Positions 59,501-63,901 of a stretch of 64,000 nucleotides of DNA are shown here, one piece after another. The stretch covers positions 1,962,001-2,026,000 of the forward strand of contig CAJHZI010000448.1 in NCBI GenBank assembly GCA_905160935.1, written 5' to 3'. The notes below the pieces were generated by a model that saw nothing but the letters and a program-made list of their open reading frames with translations, made no database searches and had not been told where the DNA came from. Position 1 is the first letter of the stretch; every line of letters begins with the position of its first letter. Origin of the DNA: Enchytraeus crypticus (taxonomy: Eukaryota > Annelida > Clitellata > Enchytraeida > Enchytraeidae). The translations under genes were made by a program, and so were the position numbers.

Positions 59501-60938
59501 ATACGGCACATGTACCGTTGCACCGGGGCACTAAAGTCAGGCCGTCCGGACGCTTGCCGTCTGATCTGGACAACCCACTTGGTTCCTTAGAGGAAGGGAT
59601 GCCTGCTCTTGAAAGTGCTCGCCATATTAAGTCATTTAAATTGTGATGGCCAGATATTCTACCTGAGCTTCGTTTGCAGGAGAGGCCGTGGAGACCTAAA
59701 GCACCGACTTCATGACCGCAGGGGCACATGTGAGGCTCGCAAGTTTTCGCCCCTAAACGGAAACTAACGGCTACTGGAATGGCCGTTATTATTGTTATTA
59801 TTATTATATTTGTTGATATTTTTGTGTGCATGTAGATCTGTCAAACCATCTTTCACCTAACCAGTCTCGTATCAGTCATCGACCTTGAGCCCCTTAATCC
59901 GGTTCTTGTCGCCAACGCAGACTGTCTCTCTGACCAGCTCAATCGGTTCCAGCTGGATTTAACCGACTCGCAACATCACAATGGTTGTTGTTTATTTATT
60001 TTATTTTTGTCTGATCGATAGACAGACAGAACAACCAACCTGTCGACAGAGTGGTTATTTGTTCATCCGAACTACAATAAACCAACAATTAACCATACTT
60101 CAATAAGTAAATCGGTCAATAAACCAACATATTAAACCAACAATGAACCTTTAACCCAATCAGTAAATTGACCAATAAAACTAATCAGTAACCGACCAAT
60201 GAAGTAACAATAAACCGACCAATAAACTAACCGATAAATCAACCGATGGATCGGTTAATTAGCGGACCTTTTTCCGTAATATTGGAGCGGTATGCAAGGA
60301 GCTGTGGCGGGCTATGACTCAGTTGTAATTCGTTGTGGTATAGTATGGCAAATATCGGTACTTGGTTTACATTCGAGGAGCAGTTGTAAGGAATATCCAC
60401 TATCGTGCAGTAATTCTAATAATATTTGGTTAAATGTAGACAATTAATGTCGTAGTAGCAGTTTTAATTAATGTTGTAGTTTGTAAAGAGTTGAAGCGAA
60501 CTATGATCAAGTAATAACTTGATATATATGTCACTTCAACATTTTACAAACTGACATTAATTAGTTACTAATATTTAATATAATTTTAATTAATTTTACG
60601 ACAGTAATTAGTTATTTATACCATCAATTATAATTGATGATTGAAATAACTATGAAATATCGACACTTCAGGAGCCTTATGTAAAGATTGTGAGAGAGCC
60701 ATAACTTATTAAATGTCGACACTTATTTTGTGCTGCAGGAGCAGTATGTAAGGGGCTGGAGCGAGCTATGATACAGATATCTATGCTGAGAACTCATTCA
60801 GACCTCTCTCCCGTTCAGCTCTCGACCATAGATCTGCTGCACAGTGCCTACACCACACGACCCCTGGTGGACGACACTGAAGACATATCCACCCAGAACA
60901 ACGTCCTGCCTTCAGGATTCATCCAGTCATACGACTAG
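32551..60938 (+). CDS. HEATR6: HEAT repeat-containing protein 6
   Basis: Large alpha-solenoid (HEAT/armadillo) protein of poorly defined function. The 23 exons are 32551-32787, 33605-33712, 34467-34610, 35098-35237, 35942-36065, 37192-37290, 38437-38871, 39296-39424, 40303-40379, 41550-41685, 43192-43291, 45829-46792, 47884-47968, 48887-48973, 49765-49911, 51307-51420, 52378-52505, 54839-54999, 55188-55282, 56856-56933, 58608-58829, 59836-59983 and 60739-60938 (TAG). Every phase joins; 4158 nt, 1385 aa, against about 1180 in human. Anchors are VEKRVMFGYWWLFIPD (exon 8; human IEKKVLYGYWSAFIPD), DSNIRVAALTCLGRVV (11/12), VRCNAVRAVGNLLRIL (18), NACFAVGNIFKNNEL (20) and DNYKVRISSVCAA (21). Extra length is mostly a Gly/Arg-rich stretch in exon 7 and polyglutamine in exon 12. 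The start ATG has a favourable GAC-ATGGCGG context. Confidence 0.95.
33137..33512 (+). mobile_element. SINE-4, complete insertion with target-site duplication
   Basis: Flanked by the 12-bp direct repeat ATACTAGCATCT (33125-33136 and 33513-33524). The body includes CTGAGGAAGGCAACGGGAAA, CCACCTCAGAAGCCATATTT and CACTTGGCAGTGCACTGAAG and ends in (GAA)n. A precisely bounded 376-bp retroposon in HEATR6 intron 1. Confidence 0.88.
34030..34260 (+). mobile_element. SINE-3a copy with (TTA)n tail
   Basis: GATTACTGGACCGGCACCAT, TTAGGATCTTTTATCTCTCT, then a diverged tail GAAATTTGATGTTAAACCTC and a long TTA run. Confidence 0.78.
34911..34966 (+). repeat. Decayed duplicate of HEATR6 exon 4 head
   Basis: GATCTCTGCTATATAGTTTT, GCGATAATCTGACAGGAGCC, TTGATT aligns with the true junction at 35084-35135 (GATCACTGCTATACAG, TTCTACAGCAGATTGACTGG, AGGTTTGG). 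The acceptor CAG has become TAG, still an AG. Confidence 0.78.
35238..35640 (+). repeat. CT-rich tracts with an internal SINE-1
   Basis: CTCTCTCTGTATCTC sequences flank a SINE-1 at about 35348-35490 (GGCTGGAGCCAGTGGCGAAG, AGTTCAAATCC, GAAACTGACGTTAATC). Confidence 0.8.
36066..36245 (+). repeat. 18-19-bp tandem repeat in HEATR6 intron 5
   Basis: The unit AATTAATTAATCAGTCGCT is repeated about nine times, starting at the donor after exon 5. Confidence 0.9.
36380..36570 (+). mobile_element. SINE-3a copy followed by (GA)n
   Basis: CTGGACTAGCACCATTTAGG, TTTCTTTCTCTTCAGCACGG and GTCATGGGGGCGGCCTCAGG, then the tail is replaced by a GA array (36513-36564). Confidence 0.72.
36600..36835 (+). repeat. 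25-bp tandem repeat
   Basis: The unit AAAAATCATTTAATTTTAAT plus TGTAG is repeated about eight times. Confidence 0.9.
37084..37185 (+). mobile_element. SINE-3a tail with (ATT)n
   Basis: CGACCCTGACATCATCCTTG, GATGAGGAAACCAACGTTAA, ACC and then ATT repeats ending just before the exon 6 acceptor at 37191. Confidence 0.78.
37291..37640 (+). repeat. (CT)n-rich tract after HEATR6 exon 6
   Basis: CTCTCTCTGTCTGTC-type DNA starting at the donor. Its long reading frames are artefacts. Confidence 0.85.
37920..38435 (+). repeat. GATTGATCGATTGACT array abutting the exon 7 acceptor
   Basis: 16- to 32-bp higher-order repeat of GATTGATCGATTGACTGA with GATCTACTGATT variants, ending 10 nt before the exon at 38437. 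Confidence 0.88.
38556..38690 (+). other. Gly/Arg-rich linker inside HEATR6 exon 7
   Basis: Reads RGGQTREGGGSAPRGGQ then AGRGSVSRRGGRGGRVPG, an RG-rich disordered insert. An acidic/serine patch follows (DGDEDMEK, SSDSESSDN), then the YGAQLCKKIRI helix that resumes human similarity. Confidence 0.8.
38880..39095 (-). mobile_element. LINE-B 3' end, antisense, 9 nt after a donor
   Basis: TCTTAGTGCACTGCCTACTG, GCAGGTCCATGGTATGTAAC, CTTGGGGGATTCTGCTTATG. It starts almost at the exon 7 donor (38872). Confidence 0.8.
39130..39275 (+). mobile_element. tRNA-like SINE variant sharing the SINE-1 tail
   Basis: GGTCGTATGGGCGGCACGTT, a B-box-like GGTTCGAATCAC, a duplicated ATATCCCCTGTCAG block, then the tail GATGAAACTGACGTTAAATT. 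Confidence 0.6.
39476..39565 (-). mobile_element. SINE-1 fragment, antisense
   Basis: TAACGTCCGTTTCCTCACTA, CAGGATTTGAACC and GATCCGCGGTCTAGTATATT. Confidence 0.78.
39587..40295 (+). repeat. (GT)n plus GTGTATACGGGTAGATGTAT minisatellite up to exon 9 acceptor
   Basis: A GT run (39587-39662), then about 20 degenerate units of the 24-28-bp motif ending within 15 nt of the exon at 40303. No copy of the exon sequence was seen in the units. Confidence 0.88.
40400..40800 (+). repeat. CT-rich, about 100-bp tandem repeat
   Basis: A block with TCTGTTTCACTAAGTTCTTG, CTCTATATCTTTGTCTCT and AATATCTCTTTAGGTTGATC recurs about three times after a pure CT run (40493-40530). Confidence 0.8.
40968..41178 (-). 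mobile_element. LINE-B 3' end, antisense
   Basis: CCCTTTAGTGCAATGCCCAC, TGGCAGGTCCACGGTATGTA and GACGAGGTGGGCCCCTTGTG. Confidence 0.78.
41200..41242 (+). repeat. Decayed duplicate of HEATR6 exon 10 head
   Basis: TTGTTGCGTGTTACGTCAGC, GAGCAATCCCTAATAGTCCC against the true junction CTGTTGCGTGTTATGACAGC, GAGCAGTATCGTAACCTAAC at 41531. The AG is kept but the exon part is diverged. Confidence 0.82.
41325..41490 (+). mobile_element. LINE-A 3' region
   Basis: GTAGAAGGCGACATAAAAAC, GTCAGAAAGGGCATTCGGTT, GTGAGCGCCTAGGCTTCAGA, then CGTATCCCGACCTTGGTTAA and GATGAGGATGATG. Confidence 0.82.
41747..41830 (+). mobile_element. LINE-A coding-end fragment
   Basis: AGGACAGCACATGAAAAATA, GGGGATTGTCTGATGATATG, GGGTGGGACAGAGAGGAGTG: encodes the K.DMKNRGL.DDM.WDREEW part and stops before the tail. 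Confidence 0.72.
41870..42813. mobile_element. Foldback-like element: 82-bp palindromic tandem array between inverted arms
   Basis: About ten units with an 82-bp period start at 41939, 42021, 42103 and so on to 42677, nearly identical. Each holds a perfect 36-bp palindrome (first at 41955-41990, core ATCGATATATATATCGAT) plus a TTCACGTAATGTTCACGTAA spacer. The array is framed by inverted arms of about 90 bp (41870-41963 and 42720-42813) that differ at one or two positions. No gene inside. Long inverted arms with internal tandem repeats recall foldback transposons; no clear target-site duplication. Confidence 0.85.
43105..43170 (+). mobile_element. SINE-3a tail
   Basis: CGTCCCAGACATCATCCTTT, AGAGAAACTGACGTTAAACC and TTATTG, ending 20 nt before the exon 11 acceptor. 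Confidence 0.75.
43311..43412 (+). repeat. (TA)n microsatellite
   Basis: Long TA run with a few interruptions, starting about 20 nt into HEATR6 intron 11. Confidence 0.9.
43430..44515 (+). mobile_element. LINE-B, longest copy: degenerate reverse transcriptase fragment
   Basis: CFVDFEKPFDRIDW (RT motif) is followed by frameshifts. An open frame from 43672 has the catalytic FADD box and MKINIKKTKVMRVSN. The C-terminal KKRWIGHILRGEGLLKEVIE and DRDEWRRYLPWTCQQAVH end at a stop, then an AGAGAG tail. The 5' part (endonuclease) is missing and the ORF is broken into at least three frames, so it is inactive. It identifies the source of the nine short LINE-B ends in the window. Confidence 0.88.
44545..44605 (-). 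mobile_element. LINE-A 3' tip, antisense
   Basis: ATCATCAGCATCATCTTCTC, TTGAATCCCAGTTTAACTAG, TGTCGGGATAG. Confidence 0.75.
44700..44940 (+). repeat. HEATR6 exon 12 head copy, then ATGGTAAACTATAGAAA tandem repeat
   Basis: 44700-44732 reads GCGACAGATTTCAACATTCG, CGTGGCAGC, matching the true junction at 45823 (TTACAG, ATTCCAACATTCGCGTGGCA, GC). It is followed by about ten degenerate 18-20-bp units of ATGGTAAACTATAGAAA. Confidence 0.88.
44940..45120 (+). repeat. Dispersed repeat shared with 48715-48865
   Basis: CTTTGTCGCCGG..TAAT, CCTTTCTTTGTCAACATACG, ACTGTCAGCTGTAGCGTCGT and CACGTGACCCGTTAC appear in the same order in HEATR6 intron 13. Contains a perfect GTCACGTGAC palindrome (45080-45089). 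Confidence 0.75.
45300..45490 (-). mobile_element. SINE-3a copy, antisense
   Basis: AAT run, AAAGGTTTAACGTCCATTTC, CTCATCCAAGGATGATGTCA, GGGACGTCC, then AAGAAATGTGCTGAGGAGAA, GTAAGATCCTAAACG. Confidence 0.8.
45530..45785 (+). repeat. Direct repeat of about 95 bp
   Basis: GAAAGTTGAAAGAGAAAAAC, AGATTAGCAGGTAAGGAGTT and GATTGTGGGTGCTGCGTAAG (about 45535-45610) recur with small changes at about 45686-45770. Confidence 0.8.
45952..46195 (+). repeat. Coding polyglutamine tract in HEATR6 exon 12
   Basis: About 80 residues of Gln with Leu, Pro, Lys and Tyr interruptions (LRQQQQQLLQQEYQQPQQQK at the start). Encoded by mixed CAA/CAG broken by CTA and CCA codons. Other frames read as Thr or Val runs, which are shadows. 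Human HEATR6 lacks it. Confidence 0.93.
46868..46915 (+). repeat. Possible duplicate of HEATR6 exon 12 end
   Basis: CTACGACTATTTCATCATCG, TCATCATTAGGCAGGGCGCT, TTA resembles the true end GCTACTTCGTCGTCATCATC, AGGTTCTGCGCTTTA (46771-46805). Short and CAT-rich, so weaker than the others. Confidence 0.55.
47030..47255 (+). mobile_element. LINE-B 3' end, sense
   Basis: AAGCTGAGGAAGGGGATCCA, TGGGTGGAGGCGTTATACCA, TGGACCTGCCTGTAGGCAGT, GCACTGAGAGAGAGAG. Confidence 0.82.
47803..47850 (+). repeat. (TA)n near HEATR6 exon 13 acceptor
   Basis: TATATATATGTATATATA run 35 nt before the exon at 47884. Confidence 0.85.
48010..48145 (-). mobile_element. SINE-3b copy, antisense
   Basis: TCAATCAATCAG array, GTCTGCTTCCTCACTATATG, GGACGTCTCTTGCAG, CACCACATGATGACGACTGA, GTACACAGAGACCAC: the complement of 14350-14490. 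Confidence 0.8.
48541..48595 (+). mobile_element. LINE-A 3' tip
   Basis: CCCTAGTTAAACTGGGACAG, AAGTGAAGATGACAATGATG. Confidence 0.65.
48715..48865 (+). repeat. Dispersed repeat, second copy
   Basis: CTTTGCCGCCGGCTTTAATC, GTTTGTCAACAAACGACTGT, CAGCTGTGGCGTCGTCACCT, GACCTGTTACGTAATGACTT. Counterpart of 44940-45120; ends next to the exon 14 acceptor (48886). Confidence 0.75.
49430..49665 (+). repeat. Possible decayed copies of HEATR6 exon 15 head
   Basis: ATTGCAAGCAGGCTCTTACT, GTCGATGGTTGATGG (49432-49466) and GGGCAGAAGACCTATGTC (49629-49646) resemble the junction CACAGGCTGTGGACCTATGG, CGTCC at 49761. Alignment by eye only. Confidence 0.45.
49915..50455 (+). repeat. (TCAA)n / TCAATCAATAGATCAG array
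   Basis: Begins at the donor after exon 15. It contains a higher-order unit of about 80 bp (TCAATCAAACTATCAATCAG, TAGATCTG) repeated three times near 50110-50330. Confidence 0.88.
50590..50790 (+). repeat. (TA)n followed by (GA)n
   Basis: TATATA array to about 50752, then a GAGAGA array to about 50782. Confidence 0.9.
50785..50998 (+). mobile_element. LINE-A 3' end with GAT/GAC tail
   Basis: AGACCGACGTGGGATGCGGT, GATTAAGGGAGATATATAAA, GGTCTATTCGTATCTCGACC, CTAGTTACACTGGGATTCAA, then GATGATGACGACGACG. Translates as RPTWDAVIK ... LWRRSIRISTLVTLGFKGR with breaks. Confidence 0.85.
51095..51300 (+). mobile_element. LINE-A 3' end whose tail reaches exon 16
   Basis: GTGATTGACTGATGATATGA, GTATCCCGACCCTACTTAAC, TGGGATTCATGGGAAG, then GATGATGATTATGATG up to the acceptor GATGTTTGTAG. 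The retroposon tail forms the 3' end of the intron. Confidence 0.82.
51441..51621. promoter_or_regulatory. Cluster of AGGTCAnnnTGACCT-type palindromes (nuclear-receptor-like)
   Basis: Perfect inverted repeats spaced by 3 are AGGTCATACTGACCT (51476-51490) and AGGTCAGTATGACCT (51506-51520). One-mismatch versions lie at 51441-51455 and 51547-51561, and a half-site at 51616. The two perfect sites lie in 20-bp inverted arms (51474-51493 and 51503-51522). TGACGTCA (51496-51503) occupies the loop and the first base of the second arm. It matches the oestrogen-response-element consensus; function is unproven. Confidence 0.5.
51676..51765 (+). mobile_element. SINE-3a tail
   Basis: GGGGGACGTCCCTGAAATTG, TCTTTGTATGAGAAGTGGAC, GTTAAATCTTTAGTATTATT. 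Confidence 0.75.
51765..52008 (-). mobile_element. SINE-2 copy, antisense
   Basis: ACACATTATAGTGAAATGAT, TCAGCGCGGCTGGGAATCGA, ACCC, and CCATTGCGCTATTGAGACAT at the element's 5' end (A-box complement). Confidence 0.85.
52020..52376 (+). repeat. (ATT)n then GATGATGTT array before exon 17
   Basis: TTATTATTAT to about 52140, then GATGATGATAATGATG variants to about 52345, leaving a T-rich acceptor (TTTGTTTTGGTTGCCAG). Confidence 0.8.
52541..52598 (+). repeat. Duplicate of HEATR6 exon 17 end
   Basis: TTTCATTGTGCAGTGCAAAA, TTGCAACATTGAGTATAAGA, ATTATAGGTAGGTTTT mirrors the exon's TTCCACTGTGCGGTGTAAAA, TCGCTGCATCGCTGAGTAAT ... CACTATAGGTAGGCTG. A middle segment is lost. The copied GT donor is intact. 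Confidence 0.85.
52770..53577 (+). repeat. 22-bp minisatellite (GTGTAGAGATATGTGTAAAG)
   Basis: More than 30 units ending in a GA run (53547-53577). Continues at 54420-54560 after an inserted LINE-D fragment. Confidence 0.93.
53578..54418 (-). mobile_element. LINE-D fragment inserted in the minisatellite (antisense)
   Basis: On the minus strand, two overlapping, frame-shifted reading frames give YGVEVYRNATESALHPLHVS, KVLRNLQNHNRF and SDLFIHSKTSHNYITRLS. This is the C-terminal end of a CR1/jockey-like RT polyprotein (family-level inference). A CT run is at its 3' side. Unit-repeat sequence on both flanks shows that it landed inside the array. Confidence 0.72.
54420..54560 (+). repeat. 22-bp minisatellite, continuation
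   Basis: Same GTGTAGAGATATGTGTAAAG unit as at 52770-53577. Confidence 0.9.
54662..54790 (+). mobile_element. SINE-1 copy
   Basis: GGAGCCAGTGGTGATGTTGG, TAAGATACTCGACCGCGGAT, GGGGTTCTAATCCTGGGCTC, GAGGAAACTGACGTTAAAAT. Confidence 0.83.
55085..55165 (+). mobile_element. LINE-A 3' tip with local palindrome
   Basis: CCCGATTTAACTACGATCCT, GATCGTAGTTAAACTGGGAT, CGAAGGGAAG, GATGATGATG. The element's end is partly folded back on an inverted copy of itself. Confidence 0.7.
55459..55697 (+). mobile_element. SINE-2 copy, sense
   Basis: GGTCTCAACAGCGCAATGGT, TAGAG (A box), GTGGGTTCGATTCCCAGCCG, CGCTGATCTGAGAGTAAAAT, GTTGATTTCACTATAATGTG. Confidence 0.85.
55795..55850 (+). mobile_element. LINE-A 3' tip
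   Basis: CCTAATCCTGACCCTGGTTA, ATCTAGGATTTAAGAGAAG, GATGATGATG. Confidence 0.7.
56030..56527. mobile_element. TIR element (possible non-autonomous hAT-like), copy 1
   Basis: 5' end CAGGGTGATCACTCTTCTGG and inverted 3' end CAGGGTAACCACTCTCCAGA. The internal GTAAAAGTCAGGGAATTTGA, AAGTGG block recurs near both ends. The flanks (ATGAGGTC / CAAGGTCA) are similar but not an exact 8-bp duplication. A diverged second copy lies at 61240-61730. Confidence 0.65.
57035..57085 (-). mobile_element. LINE-A 3' tip, antisense
   Basis: ATCATCATCATTTTCCTTTA, AATCCCAGTTTAACCAGGGT, CGGGATAAAT. Confidence 0.75.
57280..57417 (-). mobile_element. SINE-1 copy, antisense
   Basis: TTAAAGCTGATGTTAACGTC, GAGCCCAGGATTTGAACCCC, CGGTCGAATAACTTACCGAC, ATCGCCACTGGCTCCAGCC. 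Confidence 0.87.
57585..58310 (+). repeat. 40-bp AT-rich minisatellite in HEATR6 intron 20
   Basis: The unit ATTAGTTAATTTATTGATTA, TTCATTTGAATAATTGATTA is repeated about 18 times, with a few shortened units. Confidence 0.93.
58528..58858. repeat. 44-bp perfect inverted repeat bracketing HEATR6 exon 21
   Basis: 58528-58571 (GAGAGGTAGAAAGAGTTGAT ... CGGGTAGACT) is the exact reverse complement of 58815-58858, which covers the last 15 nt of exon 21, its donor and 29 nt of intron. The 243-nt loop holds almost the whole exon (58608-58829). Confidence 0.95.
58860..59205 (+). repeat. (CTGT/CTAC) tetranucleotide array
   Basis: TCTGTCTGTCTATC passing into TACCTACCTATCTACC, starting at the exon 21 donor side. 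Confidence 0.88.
59394..59831 (-). mobile_element. LINE-C fragment, antisense
   Basis: The minus-strand frame reads RLGAKTCEPHMCPCGHEVGA, LGLHGLSCKRSSGR, LIWRALSRAGIPSSKEPSGL, SRSDGKRPDGLT and WDVTVIDT. The Cys/His-containing region and SRSDGKRPDGLT are typical of the segment just upstream of the ETLGP end seen at 24058. Truncated after GGAAVHAV. Confidence 0.78.
60275..60705 (+). repeat. Four decayed copies of HEATR6 exon 23 head
   Basis: GGAGCGGTATGCAAGGAGCT, GTGGCGGGCTATGACTCAG (60283), GAGGAGCAGTTGTAAGGAAT (60376), AAGAGTTGAAGCGAACTATG (60486) and AGGAGCCTTATGTAAAGATT (60670) echo the exon at 60739 (GAGCAGTATGTAAGGGGCTG, GAGCGAGCTATGATACAG). Confidence 0.82.
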
Positions 60939-60944
60939 TCTCAG

Positions 60945-61245
60945 TGGTGCCACTCTTCTGGAACCCAGTGTTACCACTCTCCTGGAACACCTGGAACCCA
61001 GTGTTACCACTCTCCTGGAACACCTGGAACTCGATGTTACCACTCTTCTGGAACACCTGGTACTCAGTGTTACCACTCTTCTGGCACACCTGGTACCACA
61101 CTGTGGTACCAGTGTTCCAGAAGCAGTGTTGCCACTCTTCTGGAACACCTGGAACTCAGTGTTACCACTCTTCTGGAACATCTGGAACTCAGTGTTACCA
61201 CTCTACTGGAACTCGGTGTTACCACTCTTCTGGAACGCCTGGAAA
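60945..61245 (+). repeat. 33-bp minisatellite after the HEATR6 stop, derived from the TIR element
   Basis: Nine units of GTGTTACCACTCTTCTGGAA, CACCTGGAACTCA begin about 10 nt after the stop, in the likely 3' UTR. The last unit runs directly into CCTGGAAAAGTCAGGGAATT, the start of TIR-element copy 2. A local palindrome (GGTACCACACTGTGGTACC) is at about 61091. Confidence 0.88.
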
Positions 61246-61730
61246 AGTCAGGGAATTTGAAAGTGGGCTGAGCCGTTGGCTTCTTGGCAAGTTGCTGTGC
61301 TGGATATCACTGATCATCATCATTACTGATCAGTAGGTGCAGGGTTCAAATCCAATGCTCTCCCCGTCACTGTCATGGTATTCGAGCAGGAAACTGACGT
61401 TAAACTTGACCATAGCCTTAAAAGTCACAGAAACGGAAAAAGTTATGGAAAGCATAATATTGGCTTACTTATCTTTCTCAGTATAAAAATTAAAAAATAT
61501 TTAAGACGCATGTACAGTTGAAAAATTGCACAGGCTTTGTTGATAATGAAACAGTAATCAGATAAAAACGGCAACACTTTAGAACTCTAACGAATGTTTT
61601 GTTTAAATTAAATAGTAATCTGTATAATGTTTGAAAATCAGCTCTTACATTGTCAGAGAAAGACGTAGGTGCTGCGACGGCGATAAGATGGTCGAGACAC
61701 TGGATGAGTCGGGAGTCAATTAAGAACATA
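61240..61730. mobile_element. TIR element copy 2, with inserted SINE-1 fragment
   Basis: GAAAAGTCAGGGAATTTGAA, AGTGGGC; a SINE-1 (about 61310-61408: GCAGGGTTCAAATCC, GGAAACTGACGTTAAACT); then TATTTAAGACGCATGTACAG and GACGTAGGTGCTGCGACGGC, matching 56117-56460 of copy 1 in order. Confidence 0.68.
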
Positions 61731-62089
61731 TCAGCCGTATGTTACGTCGTTTCGAAAAGAAATGATGGCTTTTCAAAATAGAAGTAGCAGAAACTTTATG
61801 TGACCTGTTCGCTATTATTTTTATAGAGATAATTTTACGCTAAATGTAACACGCCCCTAATCCTGTACTGGAAATTTCTAATCTGACCCCACACCTATTC
61901 GCAAAACTATAACTGTCACTTTATGAAAGATCCAAACGAAATTTCTCTTTCTGGTAGAATTGGCTGCTGGTCAAGTAGGCCTACTACCAATTTCAAGAAC
62001 ATCGGTCAACTCCTTACAATTTTATTGTAAAAATAATGTGAAGTATAAGTTATAAAAACACAGTGTAGACCTATATGTATATATAATGT
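61731..62089. other. Intergenic, nothing recognised
   Basis: AT-rich unique sequence between the TIR element and a GT/TA microsatellite. No exon, RNA gene or named repeat seen. Confidence 0.5.
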
Positions 62090-62104
62090 GTGTGTGTGTG
62101 TGTG

Positions 62105-62190
<86 letters not shown>
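62090..62190 (+). repeat. (GT)n and (TA)n at the inverted-duplication edge
   Basis: GT run, then two TA runs, ending where homology to 28614-30328 begins. Confidence 0.9.
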
Positions 62191-62194
<4 letters not shown>

Positions 62195-62545
62195 CGTAAT
62201 GCAGTGACCGAGGATATTAAGATTTAAGCCTAATTATTATTATTATTATTATTAAAATTACTAATAATTTTTCTTTACTGAATATGATACAATTTCAGAT
62301 AACGATATGTACGGGCTTTCATAATGAGACATCGGTAGGTGAATGCTAAAATATCAACGAAAGTAAATAAATGTAGAAATAATTCCAGGCAGGAAATGAC
62401 CACTCAAAGCAGGTAATGACCACTCCAGGAAGGGAATGACCACTCCAGGCAGGGAATGACCACTCCAGGCAGGTAATGACCACTCCAGGCAGGGAATGAC
62501 CACTCCAGGCAGGGAATGACCATTCTAGGGAGAGAGGGAATGACA

Positions 62546-62605
62546 TCAGTGATTTATTATATTTCTCAACATCTTTATTGCCGCTTCACCGGCATCTGAC
62601 GGGAT
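62546..62605 (-). pseudogene. Second copy of SCPEP1 last exon
   Basis: Reads IPSDAGEAAIKMLRNIINH and TGA on the minus strand, identical in sequence and length to 29817-29876. It belongs to the inverted duplicate whose preceding exon is frameshifted. Confidence 0.85.
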
Positions 62606-63738
62606 CTAAACAACATAACAATCAAGCAATAAATAATAAATAAATGAATAAATCATAAATAAATAAATAGTAAATAATAGAATTCAACAAGTGTCATGGC
62701 CGGGTTACTGAAGAATAGACCAACCATGGAATGCGTGTATCGTAAAAGGCGACAAAAACCAAAGTCAGAAAGGGGCATTCGGTTGATAAGCGCTTAGGGC
62801 CCAGAAATTGCTACAAACTTTTCTAATCGCGACCATATGGTTAAACTGGGATTCAGGAGAAGAAGATGATGATGATGATGATGATGAATAGCGTTAATGA
62901 AATTGCTTATAATTGTATATTTGTAGGTGTGAATATAAACATTTCTATGAATAAGGAATAAAATTCAACAGTATATTAAGAATATGATACAGCAGTATTC
63001 TATGAATATAATACAGCAGTATTCTATTAATATAATACAACAGTATTCCATTAATATAATACAACAGTATTCTATGAATATAATACAACAGTATCCTATT
63101 AATATAATGCAATAGTATTCTATTAATATAATACAATAGTATCCTATGAGTATAATACAACAGTATCCCATTAATATAATACAACAGTATTCTATGAATA
63201 TAATACAACAGTATCCCATTAATATAATACAACAGTATTCTATGAATATAATACAACAGTATCCTATTAATATAATGCAATAGTATTCTATTAATATAAT
63301 ACAATAGTATCCTATGAGTATAATACAACAGTATTCTATGAATATAATACAGCAAAATATCCTAAGAATATAATACAACAGTATCCTATTAATATAATAC
63401 AACAGTATTCTATGAATATAATACAACAGTATCCTATTAATATAACAACAGTATCTTATGAATATAATAAATAAATAAATAATATAGCGTAACCGGACGT
63501 TAAATTCTGATTGATTGATTGACGGATTGATTGATTGATTGAATGAATGAATGAATGAATGAATGATTGGTAGATTGATTGATGGATTGATTGATTGACT
63601 GACTGATTGATTGATGGATTGATTGATTGACATACTGACTGACTGATTGATGGATGGATTGACTGACTGATTGATTGATGGATTGGTTTATTGATTGATC
63701 GATCGATCTATTTACTGATTGATTGATTGATTGATTAC

Positions 63739-63901
63739 CATGTGACCGGCATTCATGATCCAGTAGAATGAGAATCTCTTGCAGGTCTTGTAGAACCCTG
63801 CCACGTTCTCGTCCGCCTCTTTAACCTTCAATACGGCTCTCGTCGCGTTGTTGTAGCACTCTAGATCCTTCATTTCAAGTGCTGCACCCACGCCTCCGTG
63901 C
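63739..63901 (-). pseudogene. Second copy of SCPEP1 exon 11, frameshifted
   Basis: 163 nt against 164 in the original. One G is lost, so the TGGAAG of LKWKD reads TGAAGG and gives an immediate stop; two substitutions are nearby (CAG to CAC, CTG to CTA). The His-containing NAGHM end and both splice sites are kept. Pseudogene fragment, or an assembly/sequencing error; the rest of the copy lies beyond 64000. Confidence 0.85.
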
